DNA of 64,000 nucleotides from SZAS-103 sp038316385 (GTDB taxonomy: Bacteria > Pseudomonadota > Gammaproteobacteria > Xanthomonadales > Xanthomonadaceae): the NCBI GenBank assembly GCA_038316385.1, contig JBBQAN010000002.1, positions 1-64,000 on the forward strand, given 5' to 3'. Shown here one piece after another: positions 35,598 to 44,469 of the stretch. Every line of letters starts with the position of its first letter. The stretch's first letter is position 1. Position numbers and translations under genes: made by a program. Under the pieces are notes generated by a model. That model was not told the origin of the DNA, did no database searches, and was given only the letters and a program-made list of their open reading frames with translations.

Positions 35598-36650
35598 ATG
35601 CAGACCTGGCTTGTCACCGGCGGCGCCGGCTTCATCGGCGGCAATTTCGTGCTCGATGCCGTTGCGTCCGGCGTGCGCGTGGTGAACCTCGATGCGCTGA
35701 CGTATGCCGGCAATCGCGACACGCTGGCAGCGCTCGACGGTAATCCCGATCACAACTTCGTGCATGGCGATATCGGCGATGGAGCGCTGGTCGCGAATTT
35801 GTTGGCCGAACATCGTCCCGACGCGATCGTCAATTTCGCCGCCGAATCGCACGTTGATCGATCGATCGATGGGCCGGCTGCGTTCGTGCAGACAAATGTG
35901 GTCGGCACGCTCGCCTTGCTGGAAGCGTCGCGTGATTACTGGCGCGGGCTCGAAGGCGATGCGAAGGACAGCTTCCGTTTCCTGCACGTATCCACCGATG
36001 AGGTGTACGGATCGCTTGGCGACACCGGCGCGTTCACCGAGGAAACTCCGTACGCGCCGAACTCGCCGTATTCGGCATCCAAGGCTGCGTCCGATCATCT
36101 TGTGCGTGCATTCCAGCACACGTACGGCATGCCGACGCTGACCACCAATTGCTCGAACAATTACGGGCCGTACCAATTCCCGGAAAAACTTATTCCGCTG
36201 ATTATCCAGAAAGCGCTGGCCGGCGAACCGTTGCCGGTCTATGGCGATGGATTGAACGTGCGCGACTGGCTGTACGTGAAGGATCATTGTTCGGCGATCC
36301 GGCGCGTGCTGGAAGCCGGGCGCGTCGGCGAAACCTACAACGTTGGCGGCGATGCCGAAATGCAGAACATCGTCGTCGTGAAGACGATCTGCGCATTGCT
36401 CGACCAGCGCCAACCGCTCGCCGATGGCCGCGCACGCGAATCGCTCATCACTTTTGTGAAGGATCGCCCTGGACACGATCGGCGCTACGCGATCAATGCG
36501 AGCAAGCTCAAGCGCGAACTTGGCTGGGCACCGACGCTGGGTTTCAAGGAAGGCATCGCGCAGACGGTGGATTGGTATCTGGACAACGCTGGTTGGGTCA
36601 GACGTGTGCTGGACGGAAGTTACAAAATGGAGCGCATCGGGCGAAGCTGA
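35598..36650 (+). CDS. rmlB: dTDP-glucose 4,6-dehydratase (RmlB)
   Basis: A 350-residue extended SDR. The NAD-binding motif is VTGGAGFIGGNFV, the catalytic TDE lies in VSTDEVYGSLG and YxxxK is YSASKAASDHL; NCSNNYGPYQFPEKLIP and PGHDRRYAI are RmlB-specific. It dehydrates dTDP-glucose to the 4-keto-6-deoxy sugar, step two to dTDP-L-rhamnose. It precedes rmlA, with 124 bp holding two strong hairpins between them, unlike the tight A-C-D spacing. Confidence 0.95.
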   Translation: MQTWLVTGGAGFIGGNFVLDAVASGVRVVNLDALTYAGNRDTLAALDGNPDHNFVHGDIGDGALVANLLAEHRPDAIVNFAAESHVDRSIDGPAAFVQTNVVGTLALLEASRDYWRGLEGDAKDSFRFLHVSTDEVYGSLGDTGAFTEETPYAPNSPYSASKAASDHLVRAFQHTYGMPTLTTNCSNNYGPYQFPEKLIPLIIQKALAGEPLPVYGDGLNVRDWLYVKDHCSAIRRVLEAGRVGETYNVGGDAEMQNIVVVKTICALLDQRQPLADGRARESLITFVKDRPGHDRRYAINASKLKRELGWAPTLGFKEGIAQTVDWYLDNAGWVRRVLDGSYKMERIGRS

Positions 36651-36656
36651 GCGCTT

Positions 36657-36679
36657 GCGAGTTGCCAGTGGCAACTCGC
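36657..36679. repeat. 23-bp perfect palindrome, REP-like
   Basis: Arms GCGAGTTGCCA (36657-36667) and TGGCAACTCGC (36669-36679) flank a single central base. The same architecture, with three compensated base-pair changes, recurs at 49102-49124. It lies between rmlB and rmlA, seven bases after the rmlB stop. Confidence 0.85.
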
Positions 36680-36685
36680 GTGAAG

Positions 36686-36719
36686 CTTCCCGTCCGCACA
36701 TGGATGTGCGAACGGGAAG
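36686..36719. repeat. Imperfect hairpin between rmlB and rmlA
   Basis: CTTCCCGT (36686-36693) pairs with ACGGGAAG (36712-36719) and CGCACA (36695-36700) with TGTGCG (36705-36710). One C/A mismatch separates the two halves and the loop is TGGA. No T-run follows, so it is not a normal terminator. With the preceding palindrome it forms a composite two-hairpin element that could end, pause or stabilise the rml transcript. Confidence 0.75.
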
Positions 36720-36774
36720 GTAACGCATGGACGCATACTTGCGAAGATCTGAAAGCATCGCTTCTGGAACTCAA

Positions 36775-37671
36775 ATGACCCAACGCAAAGGCATCATCCT
36801 CGCCGGCGGCTCCGGCACGCGGCTGTATCCGATCACGCAGACGATCAGCAAGCAACTGCTGCCGGTTTACGACAAGCCGATGATCTACTATCCGCTGAGC
36901 ACGCTGATGCTCGCGGGCATCCGCGATGTGTTGATCATCAACACGCCGCACGAACAGGAGTTGTTCCGTCGCCTGCTCGGCGATGGTTCGCAATTCGGCA
37001 TGCGCATCCAATACGCCGCGCAGCCGAACCCCGACGGACTCGCACAGGCGTACCTGATCGGCCGTGATTTTCTTGCAGGTGGCCCGAGCTGCCTCGTGCT
37101 CGGCGACAATATTTTCTACGGGCATGGTTTCACCGGGCAGCTGCGTGCAGCTTCTGCGCAGCAACACGGGGCGACCGTATTCGGTTACTGGGTGCGTGAT
37201 CCGGAGCGCTACGGTGTGGCCGAATTCGATGCGTCCGGCAAGGTCGTCGGACTCGAGGAAAAACCGGACAAGCCGCGTTCGCACTACGCGGTCACCGGTC
37301 TGTATTTCTACGATGGGCGCGCGAGCGAATTCGCCGCGTCGTTAAAGCCTTCGCCGCGCGGTGAGCTTGAGATCACCGACCTCAATCGCTGCTATCTCGA
37401 CGAGGGTTCGCTGCGACTGGAGAAGCTCGGTCGCGGCTATGCATGGCTCGACACCGGCACCCACGAATCGTTGCTGCAAGCCTCCAACTTCATCGAGACC
37501 ATCGAGGCGCGGCAGGGCTTGCGCGTGTGCTGCCCCGAGGAAATCGCGTTTTCCAATCATTGGATCGATGCCGCGCAGCTCACTGCATTGGCCAAGCCGC
37601 TCGCGAAGAATGGTTATGGTCAATATCTGCTGAGCTTGCTCGCATCCGATCGTCCGGACCCGGATTATTGA
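36775..37671 (+). CDS. rmlA: Glucose-1-phosphate thymidylyltransferase (RmlA)
   Basis: A 298-residue nucleotidyltransferase: GIILAGGSGTRLYPITQTIS, KQLLPVYDKPMIYYPLS, GDNIFYGHGF and GLEEKPDKPRSHYAVTGLYF, all standard RmlA motifs. It makes dTDP-glucose from Glc-1-P and dTTP, the first rhamnose step, and is usually feedback-inhibited by dTDP-rhamnose. I start at 36775 (MTQRKGIILAGG); an ATG at 36727 would add 16 residues that look like hairpin read-through. rmlC follows after 25 bp. Confidence 0.95.
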   Translation: MTQRKGIILAGGSGTRLYPITQTISKQLLPVYDKPMIYYPLSTLMLAGIRDVLIINTPHEQELFRRLLGDGSQFGMRIQYAAQPNPDGLAQAYLIGRDFLAGGPSCLVLGDNIFYGHGFTGQLRAASAQQHGATVFGYWVRDPERYGVAEFDASGKVVGLEEKPDKPRSHYAVTGLYFYDGRASEFAASLKPSPRGELEITDLNRCYLDEGSLRLEKLGRGYAWLDTGTHESLLQASNFIETIEARQGLRVCCPEEIAFSNHWIDAAQLTALAKPLAKNGYGQYLLSLLASDRPDPDY

Positions 37672-37696
37672 TGCGCATGTCGATTCGAGTGCTTCC

Positions 37697-38254
37697 ATGA
37701 AAATCACTGAAACCAATCTTCCGGGCGTCCTGCTGATCGAGCCGCGCGTCTTCGCCGATGCGCGCGGCAGTTTCTTCGAGAGCTGGAACCAGAAAACGTA
37801 CGCCGACGCGGGACTCGAATCGAATTTCGTGCAGGGCAATGTGTCCCAGTCGCAACGCGGCGTGCTGCGTGGCCTGCATTACCAGTGGCCGAATCCGCAG
37901 GGCAAACTGGTGTCGGTGCTTGAAGGTGAGGTGTACGACGTCGCGGTGGATATCCGTCGCGGATCAAGGCATTTCGGGCGCTGGACAGCGGCCATCCTCA
38001 GCGCCGAAAACCATCGTCAGTTGTGGATACCGCAAGGATTCGCTCACGGCTTCGTTACCTTGAGCGAGCGCGCGGTGTTCGCGTACCAGTGCACCGCGCT
38101 CTACGATCGCGTCGCCGATGCGGGCATCCGCTGGAATGACGCACGCATTGCGATCGACTGGCCAATTGCCGAACCATCGTTGTCGGACAAGGATGCGGTC
38201 GCGCCATTTCTCGACGACATCGCTATCGATCGTTTGCCGGAGTTCATCGCATGA
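37697..38254 (+). CDS. rmlC: dTDP-4-dehydrorhamnose 3,5-epimerase (RmlC)
   Basis: A 185-residue cupin with the catalytic-His segment VLRGLHYQWPNPQGKLVSVL, DVAVDIRRGS and WIPQGFAHGFVTLSE. It epimerises C3 and C5 of the 4-keto sugar. The stop overlaps the rmlD start by four bases. Confidence 0.94.
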   Translation: MKITETNLPGVLLIEPRVFADARGSFFESWNQKTYADAGLESNFVQGNVSQSQRGVLRGLHYQWPNPQGKLVSVLEGEVYDVAVDIRRGSRHFGRWTAAILSAENHRQLWIPQGFAHGFVTLSERAVFAYQCTALYDRVADAGIRWNDARIAIDWPIAEPSLSDKDAVAPFLDDIAIDRLPEFIA

Positions 38255-39159
38255 CGATCCTGCTGCTCGGCGCCGATGGTCAGGTCGGCTATGAACTGCA
38301 TCGCGTGTTCGCGCCGTTGGGTGCGGTTGCTGCATATACGATCAGTGGCGTGTTGCCCGGCGGCGCGCGCTGCGGTCGCATCGATTTTGCCGAGGCCGGC
38401 AGCCTTGCGACGCTGATTGCCGAAAAGCGCCCGACCCTGGTACTCAATGCAGTCGCGCACACCCAGGTCGATCGCGCCGAAGACGAACCCGCGCTCGCGC
38501 AACGCATCAATGCTGAAGCAGTCGCCGAACTCGCGCAAGCCTGCACGCTGCACGGCGCCAAGCTCGTGCATTACTCGACGGATTACGTGTTCGGCGGTGA
38601 AGGACGCCGACCGTGGCGCGAGAACGACACCACTGCGCCGCTCGGCGTGTACGGACGCAGCAAACTTGCTGGCGAGGAAGCGATCCGCGCGAGCGGTTGC
38701 CGTCACATGATTCTGCGCACCGCGTGGGTATACGCGGCACGCGGGCAGAACTTCCTGCGCACCGCGCTGCGACTTGCTGGCGAACGCGAACAGTTGCGCA
38801 TCGTATCCGACCAGATCGGTTCGCCGACGCCGGCGCGCTGGCTCGCGGTCGCAACCGCACTCGCGCACGCGCGCAACGCCGACGCGAACGGTACCTGGCA
38901 CGTCGTCGCCGACGGCGAATGCAGCTGGTACCAGTTCGCGGCTGCGATCTATGGCGAAGCGCTCGCGGCGAAGGTGCTTGAACGCGCCCCGCGCCTGATT
39001 GGAATCCCGAGCAGCGAGTATCCGACGAAAGCAAAACGCCCCGCATATTCGCGGCTCGACACAACGCGCTTCGCCAGCGATTTCGGATTGCAATTGCCGG
39101 ACTGGCGGGAAGGCCTGCGCCAGGTGATGGGCGAGCTTGCGGAGCACAAGGTGGCTTGA
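38251..39159 (+). CDS. rmlD: dTDP-4-dehydrorhamnose reductase (RmlD)
   Basis: A 302-residue SDR: LLGADGQVGYEL (nucleotide binding), NAVAHTQVDRAEDEP, YSTDYVFGGEG and YGRSKLAGEEAI (YxxxK). It completes dTDP-L-rhamnose, used for O-antigen or exopolysaccharide. Its 3' 543 bp (38581-39123) is duplicated at 41856-42398. The full-length copy here is intact and in operon with rmlC. Confidence 0.94.
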   Translation: MTILLLGADGQVGYELHRVFAPLGAVAAYTISGVLPGGARCGRIDFAEAGSLATLIAEKRPTLVLNAVAHTQVDRAEDEPALAQRINAEAVAELAQACTLHGAKLVHYSTDYVFGGEGRRPWRENDTTAPLGVYGRSKLAGEEAIRASGCRHMILRTAWVYAARGQNFLRTALRLAGEREQLRIVSDQIGSPTPARWLAVATALAHARNADANGTWHVVADGECSWYQFAAAIYGEALAAKVLERAPRLIGIPSSEYPTKAKRPAYSRLDTTRFASDFGLQLPDWREGLRQVMGELAEHKVA

Positions 39160-39262
39160 TCCTGGAGATCGTCGCATCCTTTGCACGATGCGGATCGCAT
39201 GGATTCCTGCGCACGGATGCTGATGTTGCAGTCACGGCGTCAGCTATTCCATCGCCTTTGAC

Positions 39263-39290
39263 TTGTCCTTCCGCCGACGATCGATAGAAT
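39263..39290 (+). promoter_or_regulatory. Candidate promoter for the S9 peptidase gene
   Basis: TTGTCC (39263-39268) and TAGAAT (39285-39290) are separated by 16 bp, about 75 bp before the peptidase start. The 204-bp region after rmlD holds no gene. Confidence 0.5.
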
Positions 39291-39363
39291 GCACATGGGG
39301 AATCGTGCCATCTGTCTGGCGTGGCGCGACATGCATGTCTTGCCGTTATCACTCTGGGGGTTT

Positions 39364-41361
39364 ATGAAAATTTCCATCGCGTTGTCGATGATCCTTGCCT
39401 GCGCCTGCATCGCCCCGGCGTTCGCGATTCCGCCCACGACGGCGAGTGTCGAGCCGTTCACTCGGCGGGACAACTTCGAGCGGGTCAAGATTTCTCCGGA
39501 CGGCAAGCATCTGGCTATCACGGTACCCCTCGGCGACCACACCAATCTGGTCGTTCTGGACCCCGCAACACTCAAGCCGGTATCGGTGTTTGCCGTGGCC
39601 GGCAAAGAACACGTCGAGCAATTCTGGTGGGCCAATTCCAATCGCCTGCTGATCTCCGTGGCGGAACTGCAGGGCTCGCTGGACAAGCCGGTTTCTACCG
39701 GAGAGATATTCGCCGGCAACGCCGATGGCAAGGACCAGGACCTGCTGTTCGGCTACCGTGCCGTCAACAACCAGCAGGTTACCGGAACGCGGATCAAGTC
39801 GGACCGTCAACAGCAGGCAAGCGCCGAGGTGATCGCCACGCTGCCCGGCGATCCGGGCCATGTGCTGGTGACGATCACGCCGTGGTCGGACAGCGCCAAC
39901 CAGGAGACCTATACGACGCTGGAAAGGATGGACATCCGCGATGGCCAGCACAAGAAACTCGGCACGTTGCCGTTGCGCAGCGCCGAGGTCATGGCTGATC
40001 ACAAGGGCCAGGCAAGGTTCGTCCACGGGCCAGGCCAGGATGCCTTGAGCCGGCTGTACTACCGCGAAAGCGATGCCGCTCCATGGACGCTGATCAACGA
40101 TGAGAACGCGAGCCATCGCGTCATGAGCCCGATGGGTTTTTCCGCAGACGACTCGATTGCCTATGTGAAATCCGATGAGCCGACCGGTCCGGATTCGGTC
40201 CAGCGGTTTGAAGTCGCCAAGAGATCCATGACCCTCTTGCTGGTGGACAAGTCCGTGGACCCGGACCACCTGCTCTATGCCGACGGTAGCCGAAAGGATC
40301 CCATCGGAGTCGTCTATCTGGACGACAAGCCGCGGGTGACCTATTTCAATCCCGATTCGGACGCCGCCCGCAGCCATCGCAGCTTGATGGCGAGTTTCGA
40401 CGGACAGTTCGTGGAGCCCATTTCGTCGACCGACGATGGCGAGATCGTACTGCTTGAGGCCTACAACGATCGCAATCCCGGCGACATCTACAAGTTCACC
40501 AGGTCCACGAAGAAAGCCGAGTTGCTGTTCAGTCGCATGGACTGGCTCGATCCGGCGAAGATGGCCGAGCAACGGCCGTTCGAGTTCAAGGCCAGGGACG
40601 GACTGACGATCCACGGCTACCTCACCATTCCCCCAGGCAGCAGCGGCAAGACGATGCCGCTGGTGGTGTATCCGCATGGCGGGCCCTTCACCATCTCCGA
40701 TGACTGGCGGTTCGACCTCGACGCCCAGCTCATGGCGGCACATGGCTATGTGGTGTTGCAGGTCAACTACCGAGGCTCCGGAAATCGCGGAAGCGACTTC
40801 GAAAGGGCCGGCTACAAGCAATGGGGCGGCAAGATGCAGGACGACCTCACCGATGCGACGCATTGGGTGATCGATTCGGGCATCGCCGACAAGAATCGCA
40901 TCTGCATCTACGGGGCCAGCTACGGCGGCTACGCGGCGCTGATGGGTGTCGCCAAGGAACCGACGCTGTATCGGTGCGCGGTCGGCTACGTGGGTGTCTA
41001 CAATCTGGAGGCGATGTACCAGATAGGCGACATCCAGCAATTCGGGAAGGGCAAGAGCTTCCTGAAGCAGACCTTGGGAGCGGACAACCTCGCTGCTACT
41101 TCGCCGGTCAACCTCGCGGGCAGGATCAAGGTGCCGGTGCTGTTGGCGGCAGGTGGCCAGGACAAGCGTGCTCCGGTCGGGCAGACGGAGGCCATGGAGA
41201 GGGCACTGAAAAGGTCTGGAGTGCCCGTGCAGACGCTCGTGTACCCGGACGAAGGACACGGTTTCTACGATCCAAAGCACGTTGCCGAGTTCGATCGACA
41301 GTTGCTGGACTTCCTGGACAAGAACATCGGCAGTGGCGGGAAATCGGGTGGGACTCCCTAG
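39364..41361 (+). CDS. Secreted S9 family prolyl oligopeptidase
   Basis: A 665-residue serine peptidase. A signal peptide (MKISIALSMILACACIAPAF, cleaved near AFA) leads to a beta-propeller (about 30-410), then an alpha/beta-hydrolase domain with RDGLTIHGYLTIPPG, YPHGGPF, the nucleophile in YGASYGGYA (Ser519), Asp600 in GGQDKRAP and His632 in EGHGFYD. It probably cleaves short proline-containing or other peptides in the periplasm. It sits between rmlD and a rearranged segment; codon style looks less GC-skewed than the rml genes, hinting that it may have come in with the rearrangement. Confidence 0.92.
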   Translation: MKISIALSMILACACIAPAFAIPPTTASVEPFTRRDNFERVKISPDGKHLAITVPLGDHTNLVVLDPATLKPVSVFAVAGKEHVEQFWWANSNRLLISVAELQGSLDKPVSTGEIFAGNADGKDQDLLFGYRAVNNQQVTGTRIKSDRQQQASAEVIATLPGDPGHVLVTITPWSDSANQETYTTLERMDIRDGQHKKLGTLPLRSAEVMADHKGQARFVHGPGQDALSRLYYRESDAAPWTLINDENASHRVMSPMGFSADDSIAYVKSDEPTGPDSVQRFEVAKRSMTLLLVDKSVDPDHLLYADGSRKDPIGVVYLDDKPRVTYFNPDSDAARSHRSLMASFDGQFVEPISSTDDGEIVLLEAYNDRNPGDIYKFTRSTKKAELLFSRMDWLDPAKMAEQRPFEFKARDGLTIHGYLTIPPGSSGKTMPLVVYPHGGPFTISDDWRFDLDAQLMAAHGYVVLQVNYRGSGNRGSDFERAGYKQWGGKMQDDLTDATHWVIDSGIADKNRICIYGASYGGYAALMGVAKEPTLYRCAVGYVGVYNLEAMYQIGDIQQFGKGKSFLKQTLGADNLAATSPVNLAGRIKVPVLLAAGGQDKRAPVGQTEAMERALKRSGVPVQTLVYPDEGHGFYDPKHVAEFDRQLLDFLDKNIGSGGKSGGTP

Positions 41362-41463
41362 CAGGTTCGTTACGGGTCGGGCGCAAGGACAAGGCCGTTG
41401 GCTGCGCCGTTGGCTGCAGCCCAAGGGGGTTATTACGTCATTGGCGAGCTTCGCTGTTGAGAA

Positions 41464-41751
41464 TCACTTCACGCCGTGCATCATCCGGCGCAGGACCGGT
41501 GCGACGACGAAAGCGACTGCGGCGCAGCCGAGGCCGATCCAGGTCATGAGCCAGAACAGGTGCGCGTATTTCGCAGCGGCTTCGGCGACGTTCATCTTGG
41601 TGCCTTCCGGAATGTCGATCGCGGCGAGCTTGCCGAACAGAGCGGCCAGAGTTTCCGAGAACGCGGTCGCGAGGAACCAGGTTCCCATCATCAGGCTCAC
41701 GACGCTGGGCACCCAGAGCTGGGTGACTGCAGACAATCCGAAGCGGCGCAA
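41464..41751 (-). pseudogene. Remnant of a second POT transporter gene (C-terminal fragment)
   Basis: The frame encodes about 95 residues alignable to the last part of the intact POT transporter at 42578-44299: LSAVTQLWVPSVVSLMMGTW against LAAVTQLSVGSVVGLMMGAY, and IDIPEGTK against LDIPEGAK; both end MHGVK. The similarity is clear but diverged, so it comes from a distinct paralogue rather than a recent copy. Similarity stops near 41740, about 110 bp before the rmlD fragment; that gap is unidentified. No start or transporter core is present, so it is non-functional. Confidence 0.85.
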
Positions 41752-41855
41752 GCATCAACGTGTAGGTCGACCATGGCAGGAACCTCAATCCCAGCCGGAT
41801 GTTCTCGCTCCAGTCGCTTCCGAAAGGCAAGTGCTCGGGTTGCGGATGAACGAGC

Positions 41856-42398
41856 GACTACGTATTCGGCGGTGAAGGACGCCGCCCGTGGCGCGAGAAC
41901 GACACCACCGCGCCGCTAGGCGTGTACGGACGCAGCAAACTCGCGGGCGAAGAAGCGATCCGCACGAGCGGTTGCCGCCACATGATCCTGCGCAGCGCAT
42001 GGGTGTACGCGGCACGCGGGCAGAATTTCCTGCGCACTGCGCTGCGACTTGCTGGCGAACGCGAACAGTTGCGCATCGTGTGCGACCAGATCGGTTCGCC
42101 GACACCGGCGCGCTGGCTCACGGTCGCAACCGCACTTGCGCATGCGCGCAACCCCGACGCGAACGGAACCTGGCACGTCGTCGCCGACGGCGAATGCAGC
42201 TGGTACCAGTTCGCGGCTGCGATCTATGGTGAAGCGCTCGCGGCGAAGGTACTCGAACGCGCGCCGCGCCTGATTGGAATCCCGAGCAGCGAGTATCCGA
42301 CGAAAGCCAAACGTCCCGCATATTCGCGGCTCGACACGACGCGCTTTGCCAGCGATTTCGGATTGCAGTTGCCGGACTGGCGCGAAGGATTGCGCTAG
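41856..42398 (+). pseudogene. Truncated second copy of rmlD
   Basis: The 543 bp align without gaps to 38581-39123 of rmlD, starting at DYVFGGEG. About six residue differences occur over the last 157 residues (for example CDQIGSPTPARW for SDQIGSPTPARW). The 5' part is missing, so the nucleotide-binding motif is absent, and the reading frame ends where rmlD has CAG and this copy has TAG. It is very likely inactive. It sits between the POT remnant and the intact POT gene. Confidence 0.92.
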
Positions 42399-42577
42399 GT
42401 CGTCGTCGAACCTGGGGGGGTCGTAGCCCGTCAGGCAGTGATCCCGTATTCCCGGACTCCAACGTCATTGATGATGCGCCACGCTCCCATCATTGCTTTC
42501 ACTCGGCCTGATCGATGATCGATAAACGGCACGAAATTGCCACCTGAAAGTCGGCTGTTCGACGCCGCAATACGCAA

Positions 42578-44299
42578 TCATTTCACGCCGTGCATCCAGC
42601 GTTTGATCAGCGGGCTCAGCAGGAACGCGACCAGCGCGGAACCGAGACCGAGCCAGAGCATGTGGCCGAACAGGCTGCCGTATTTGAGTTTGGCTTCGAC
42701 GAAATCGATCTTCGCGCCTTCGGGTATGTCGAGCGCGGCGAAACTGCCGAACAGCGCCGCAGCTTGCTCGGACAGCGACGTCGCCAGCCAGTACGCGCCC
42801 ATCATCAGGCCGACTACGCTGCCGACCGATAGCTGGGTAACGGCGGCGAGGCCGATCGGCGACAGACAGAGTTCGCCGATTTCGAGCACGACGTAAGCGA
42901 GCAATAACCACCAGACTGAACCCAGATGTCCTTCGCTGACGGTCGCGTTCGCGGCAGACAGCACCAGGAACGAGAGCCCGACAAAGACCAGTCCAATCGC
43001 ATTCTTGACCGGCTTGCTCGGATTGCGACCGCGCCGTTCAAGCCACGGCCACAGCCAGCCGAAGATCGGCGTGAGCAATACCAGCACCCACGATGCGAGG
43101 TATTCCAGCGATTCGGCCGTCTGCGGCAACACCAGCACGTCGCGGAGAAAGAATGCGAATCCGAGCAGGCCGATCGACCCGACCAGGATCGCCGCCGTGC
43201 GCGGCTTCGAGCGCAGCGCGATGCCGACGATGGGCGGCGCGAGCACCAGTGGAAGGATGCACCACGGCCACGGCGTGCCGGTGCGGATCACCAGCGAGGG
43301 AAAGAAATCCTTGGTCAGCATGTGGTCGGTGAACAGCAACCACGAACCGTAGGTCTGTTCGTACATCGAGAAAAACAGCAGTGCGCTGGCGATGAAGAAT
43401 ACGACCGCCCACATCTGCTCGCGCTGGGTCTTCGTGCATCGCGCGACGACATACCAGCCGAACCAAGCCAGCCACGCCGCCACCAGCGCGAACTGCAGAT
43501 ACAGCACGGCGTGGCCAAGTTGCATCAGCAACCAGATGAGCGGCAACGCGAGCACCGCGCCGAGATAGATGCACCATTCGACCGTGAGCGACCCGAATAC
43601 GCGCCGCCGCAACTTGTCCGGATCATGCGGCTCGGCGTGGCCTTGCAAGTATTTTTGCCCGGTGATGAACATGCCGAGCCCGGCCAGCATGCCGATGCCC
43701 GCAGCGCCGAACCCGTAGCCCCAGCCGTAAACCTCGCCCAGATAGCCGCAGATCAGGCTTGAAAACAGTGCGCCGACATTGATGCCGGCGTAGAAGATCG
43801 TGAAACCCGAATCGACGCGCGGATCGTTCTCGGGATACAGCTTGCCGACGATCGTCGAAATGTTCGGTTTGAGGAATCCGACGCCGCTGATGATCAGCGA
43901 GAGCGAAAGATAGAACACGCCGATCGCGAATGCGTCGCGATGCACGACGCCGTTGACGACTGCGGCCGCATGTCCTTCGTAGGCCATGCCGAGATGGCCG
44001 ATGCAGAGCAGGATGCCGCCAAGCACCACTGATTTGCGCATGCCGAGAAAGCGGTCGGCCAGCAGGCCGCCGATCAGCGGCACCGCATACACCATCCCGC
44101 CGTACGCGCCGACGACGACATAACCATCGGCTTCCGAGAACAGGTGATGCTTGATGAGGTACAACAGCAGCAGCGCCTTCATTCCATAGAACGAAAACCG
44201 TTCCCACATCTCGGTGAAAAAGCAGACGTAGAGTCCCTTCGGATGACCGAACATTTCGTCGGAGCGGTCGTTCGGCAAAGTTGCGACAGTTGCGGTCAT
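42578..44299 (-). CDS. Proton-dependent oligopeptide transporter (POT/PTR family)
   Basis: A 573-residue MFS protein with about 14 membrane segments. EMWERFSFYGMKALLLLYL carries the ExxERFxYY-type proton-coupling motif, VGFLKPNISTIVGKLY and FTIFYAGINVGALFSSLICG are PTR family signatures, and the C-terminus ends IKRWMHGVK. It imports di- and tripeptides using the proton gradient, fitting the flanking secreted S9 peptidases. The start at 44299 (MTATVATLPNDRSDEMFGHP) is preferred over upstream extension. It is divergent from the second S9 gene; 42399-42577 holds no gene. Confidence 0.93.
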   Translation of the reverse strand: MTATVATLPNDRSDEMFGHPKGLYVCFFTEMWERFSFYGMKALLLLYLIKHHLFSEADGYVVVGAYGGMVYAVPLIGGLLADRFLGMRKSVVLGGILLCIGHLGMAYEGHAAAVVNGVVHRDAFAIGVFYLSLSLIISGVGFLKPNISTIVGKLYPENDPRVDSGFTIFYAGINVGALFSSLICGYLGEVYGWGYGFGAAGIGMLAGLGMFITGQKYLQGHAEPHDPDKLRRRVFGSLTVEWCIYLGAVLALPLIWLLMQLGHAVLYLQFALVAAWLAWFGWYVVARCTKTQREQMWAVVFFIASALLFFSMYEQTYGSWLLFTDHMLTKDFFPSLVIRTGTPWPWCILPLVLAPPIVGIALRSKPRTAAILVGSIGLLGFAFFLRDVLVLPQTAESLEYLASWVLVLLTPIFGWLWPWLERRGRNPSKPVKNAIGLVFVGLSFLVLSAANATVSEGHLGSVWWLLLAYVVLEIGELCLSPIGLAAVTQLSVGSVVGLMMGAYWLATSLSEQAAALFGSFAALDIPEGAKIDFVEAKLKYGSLFGHMLWLGLGSALVAFLLSPLIKRWMHGVK

Positions 44300-44325
44300 G
44301 CATCGTCCCCGGATGGCTGCGGGCG

Positions 44326-44331
44326 AGTATA
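44326..44331 (-). promoter_or_regulatory. -10 element for the POT transporter gene
   Basis: On the minus strand TATACT (44331-44326) lies about 27 bp before the ATG at 44299. A -35 at 17 bp is poor (TCAACG), so confidence is modest. The 170-bp divergent region also serves the S9 gene, for which TACTAT (44424-44429) is a weak -10 candidate. Confidence 0.4.
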
Positions 44332-44469
44332 GCGGCGTGATCGGCAATCGTTGATCGACAGCCGTTTCACGACCGATGACGCACATCGTCCAGTCGATGG
44401 TTTCCCGGACGCTCTCGCCCGCCTACTATGGACGCCTCGCCGTGTGGCGCCGCCTTCGAGGATTTCCTG

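Noticed and set aside
36686..36719. Rho-independent terminator after rmlB
   Set aside because: The stem is strong but no run of T follows, and rmlA must still be expressed; treated as a repeat/hairpin.
39349..41424. A 691-codon antisense frame opposite the S9 peptidase
   Set aside because: It mirrors the codon pattern of the peptidase and shows no known domain or signal.
41438..41830. Minus-strand ORF covering the POT remnant in another frame
   Set aside because: Only the frame at 41464-41751 resembles POT; the other frame has no similarity apart from a short hydrophobic stretch.
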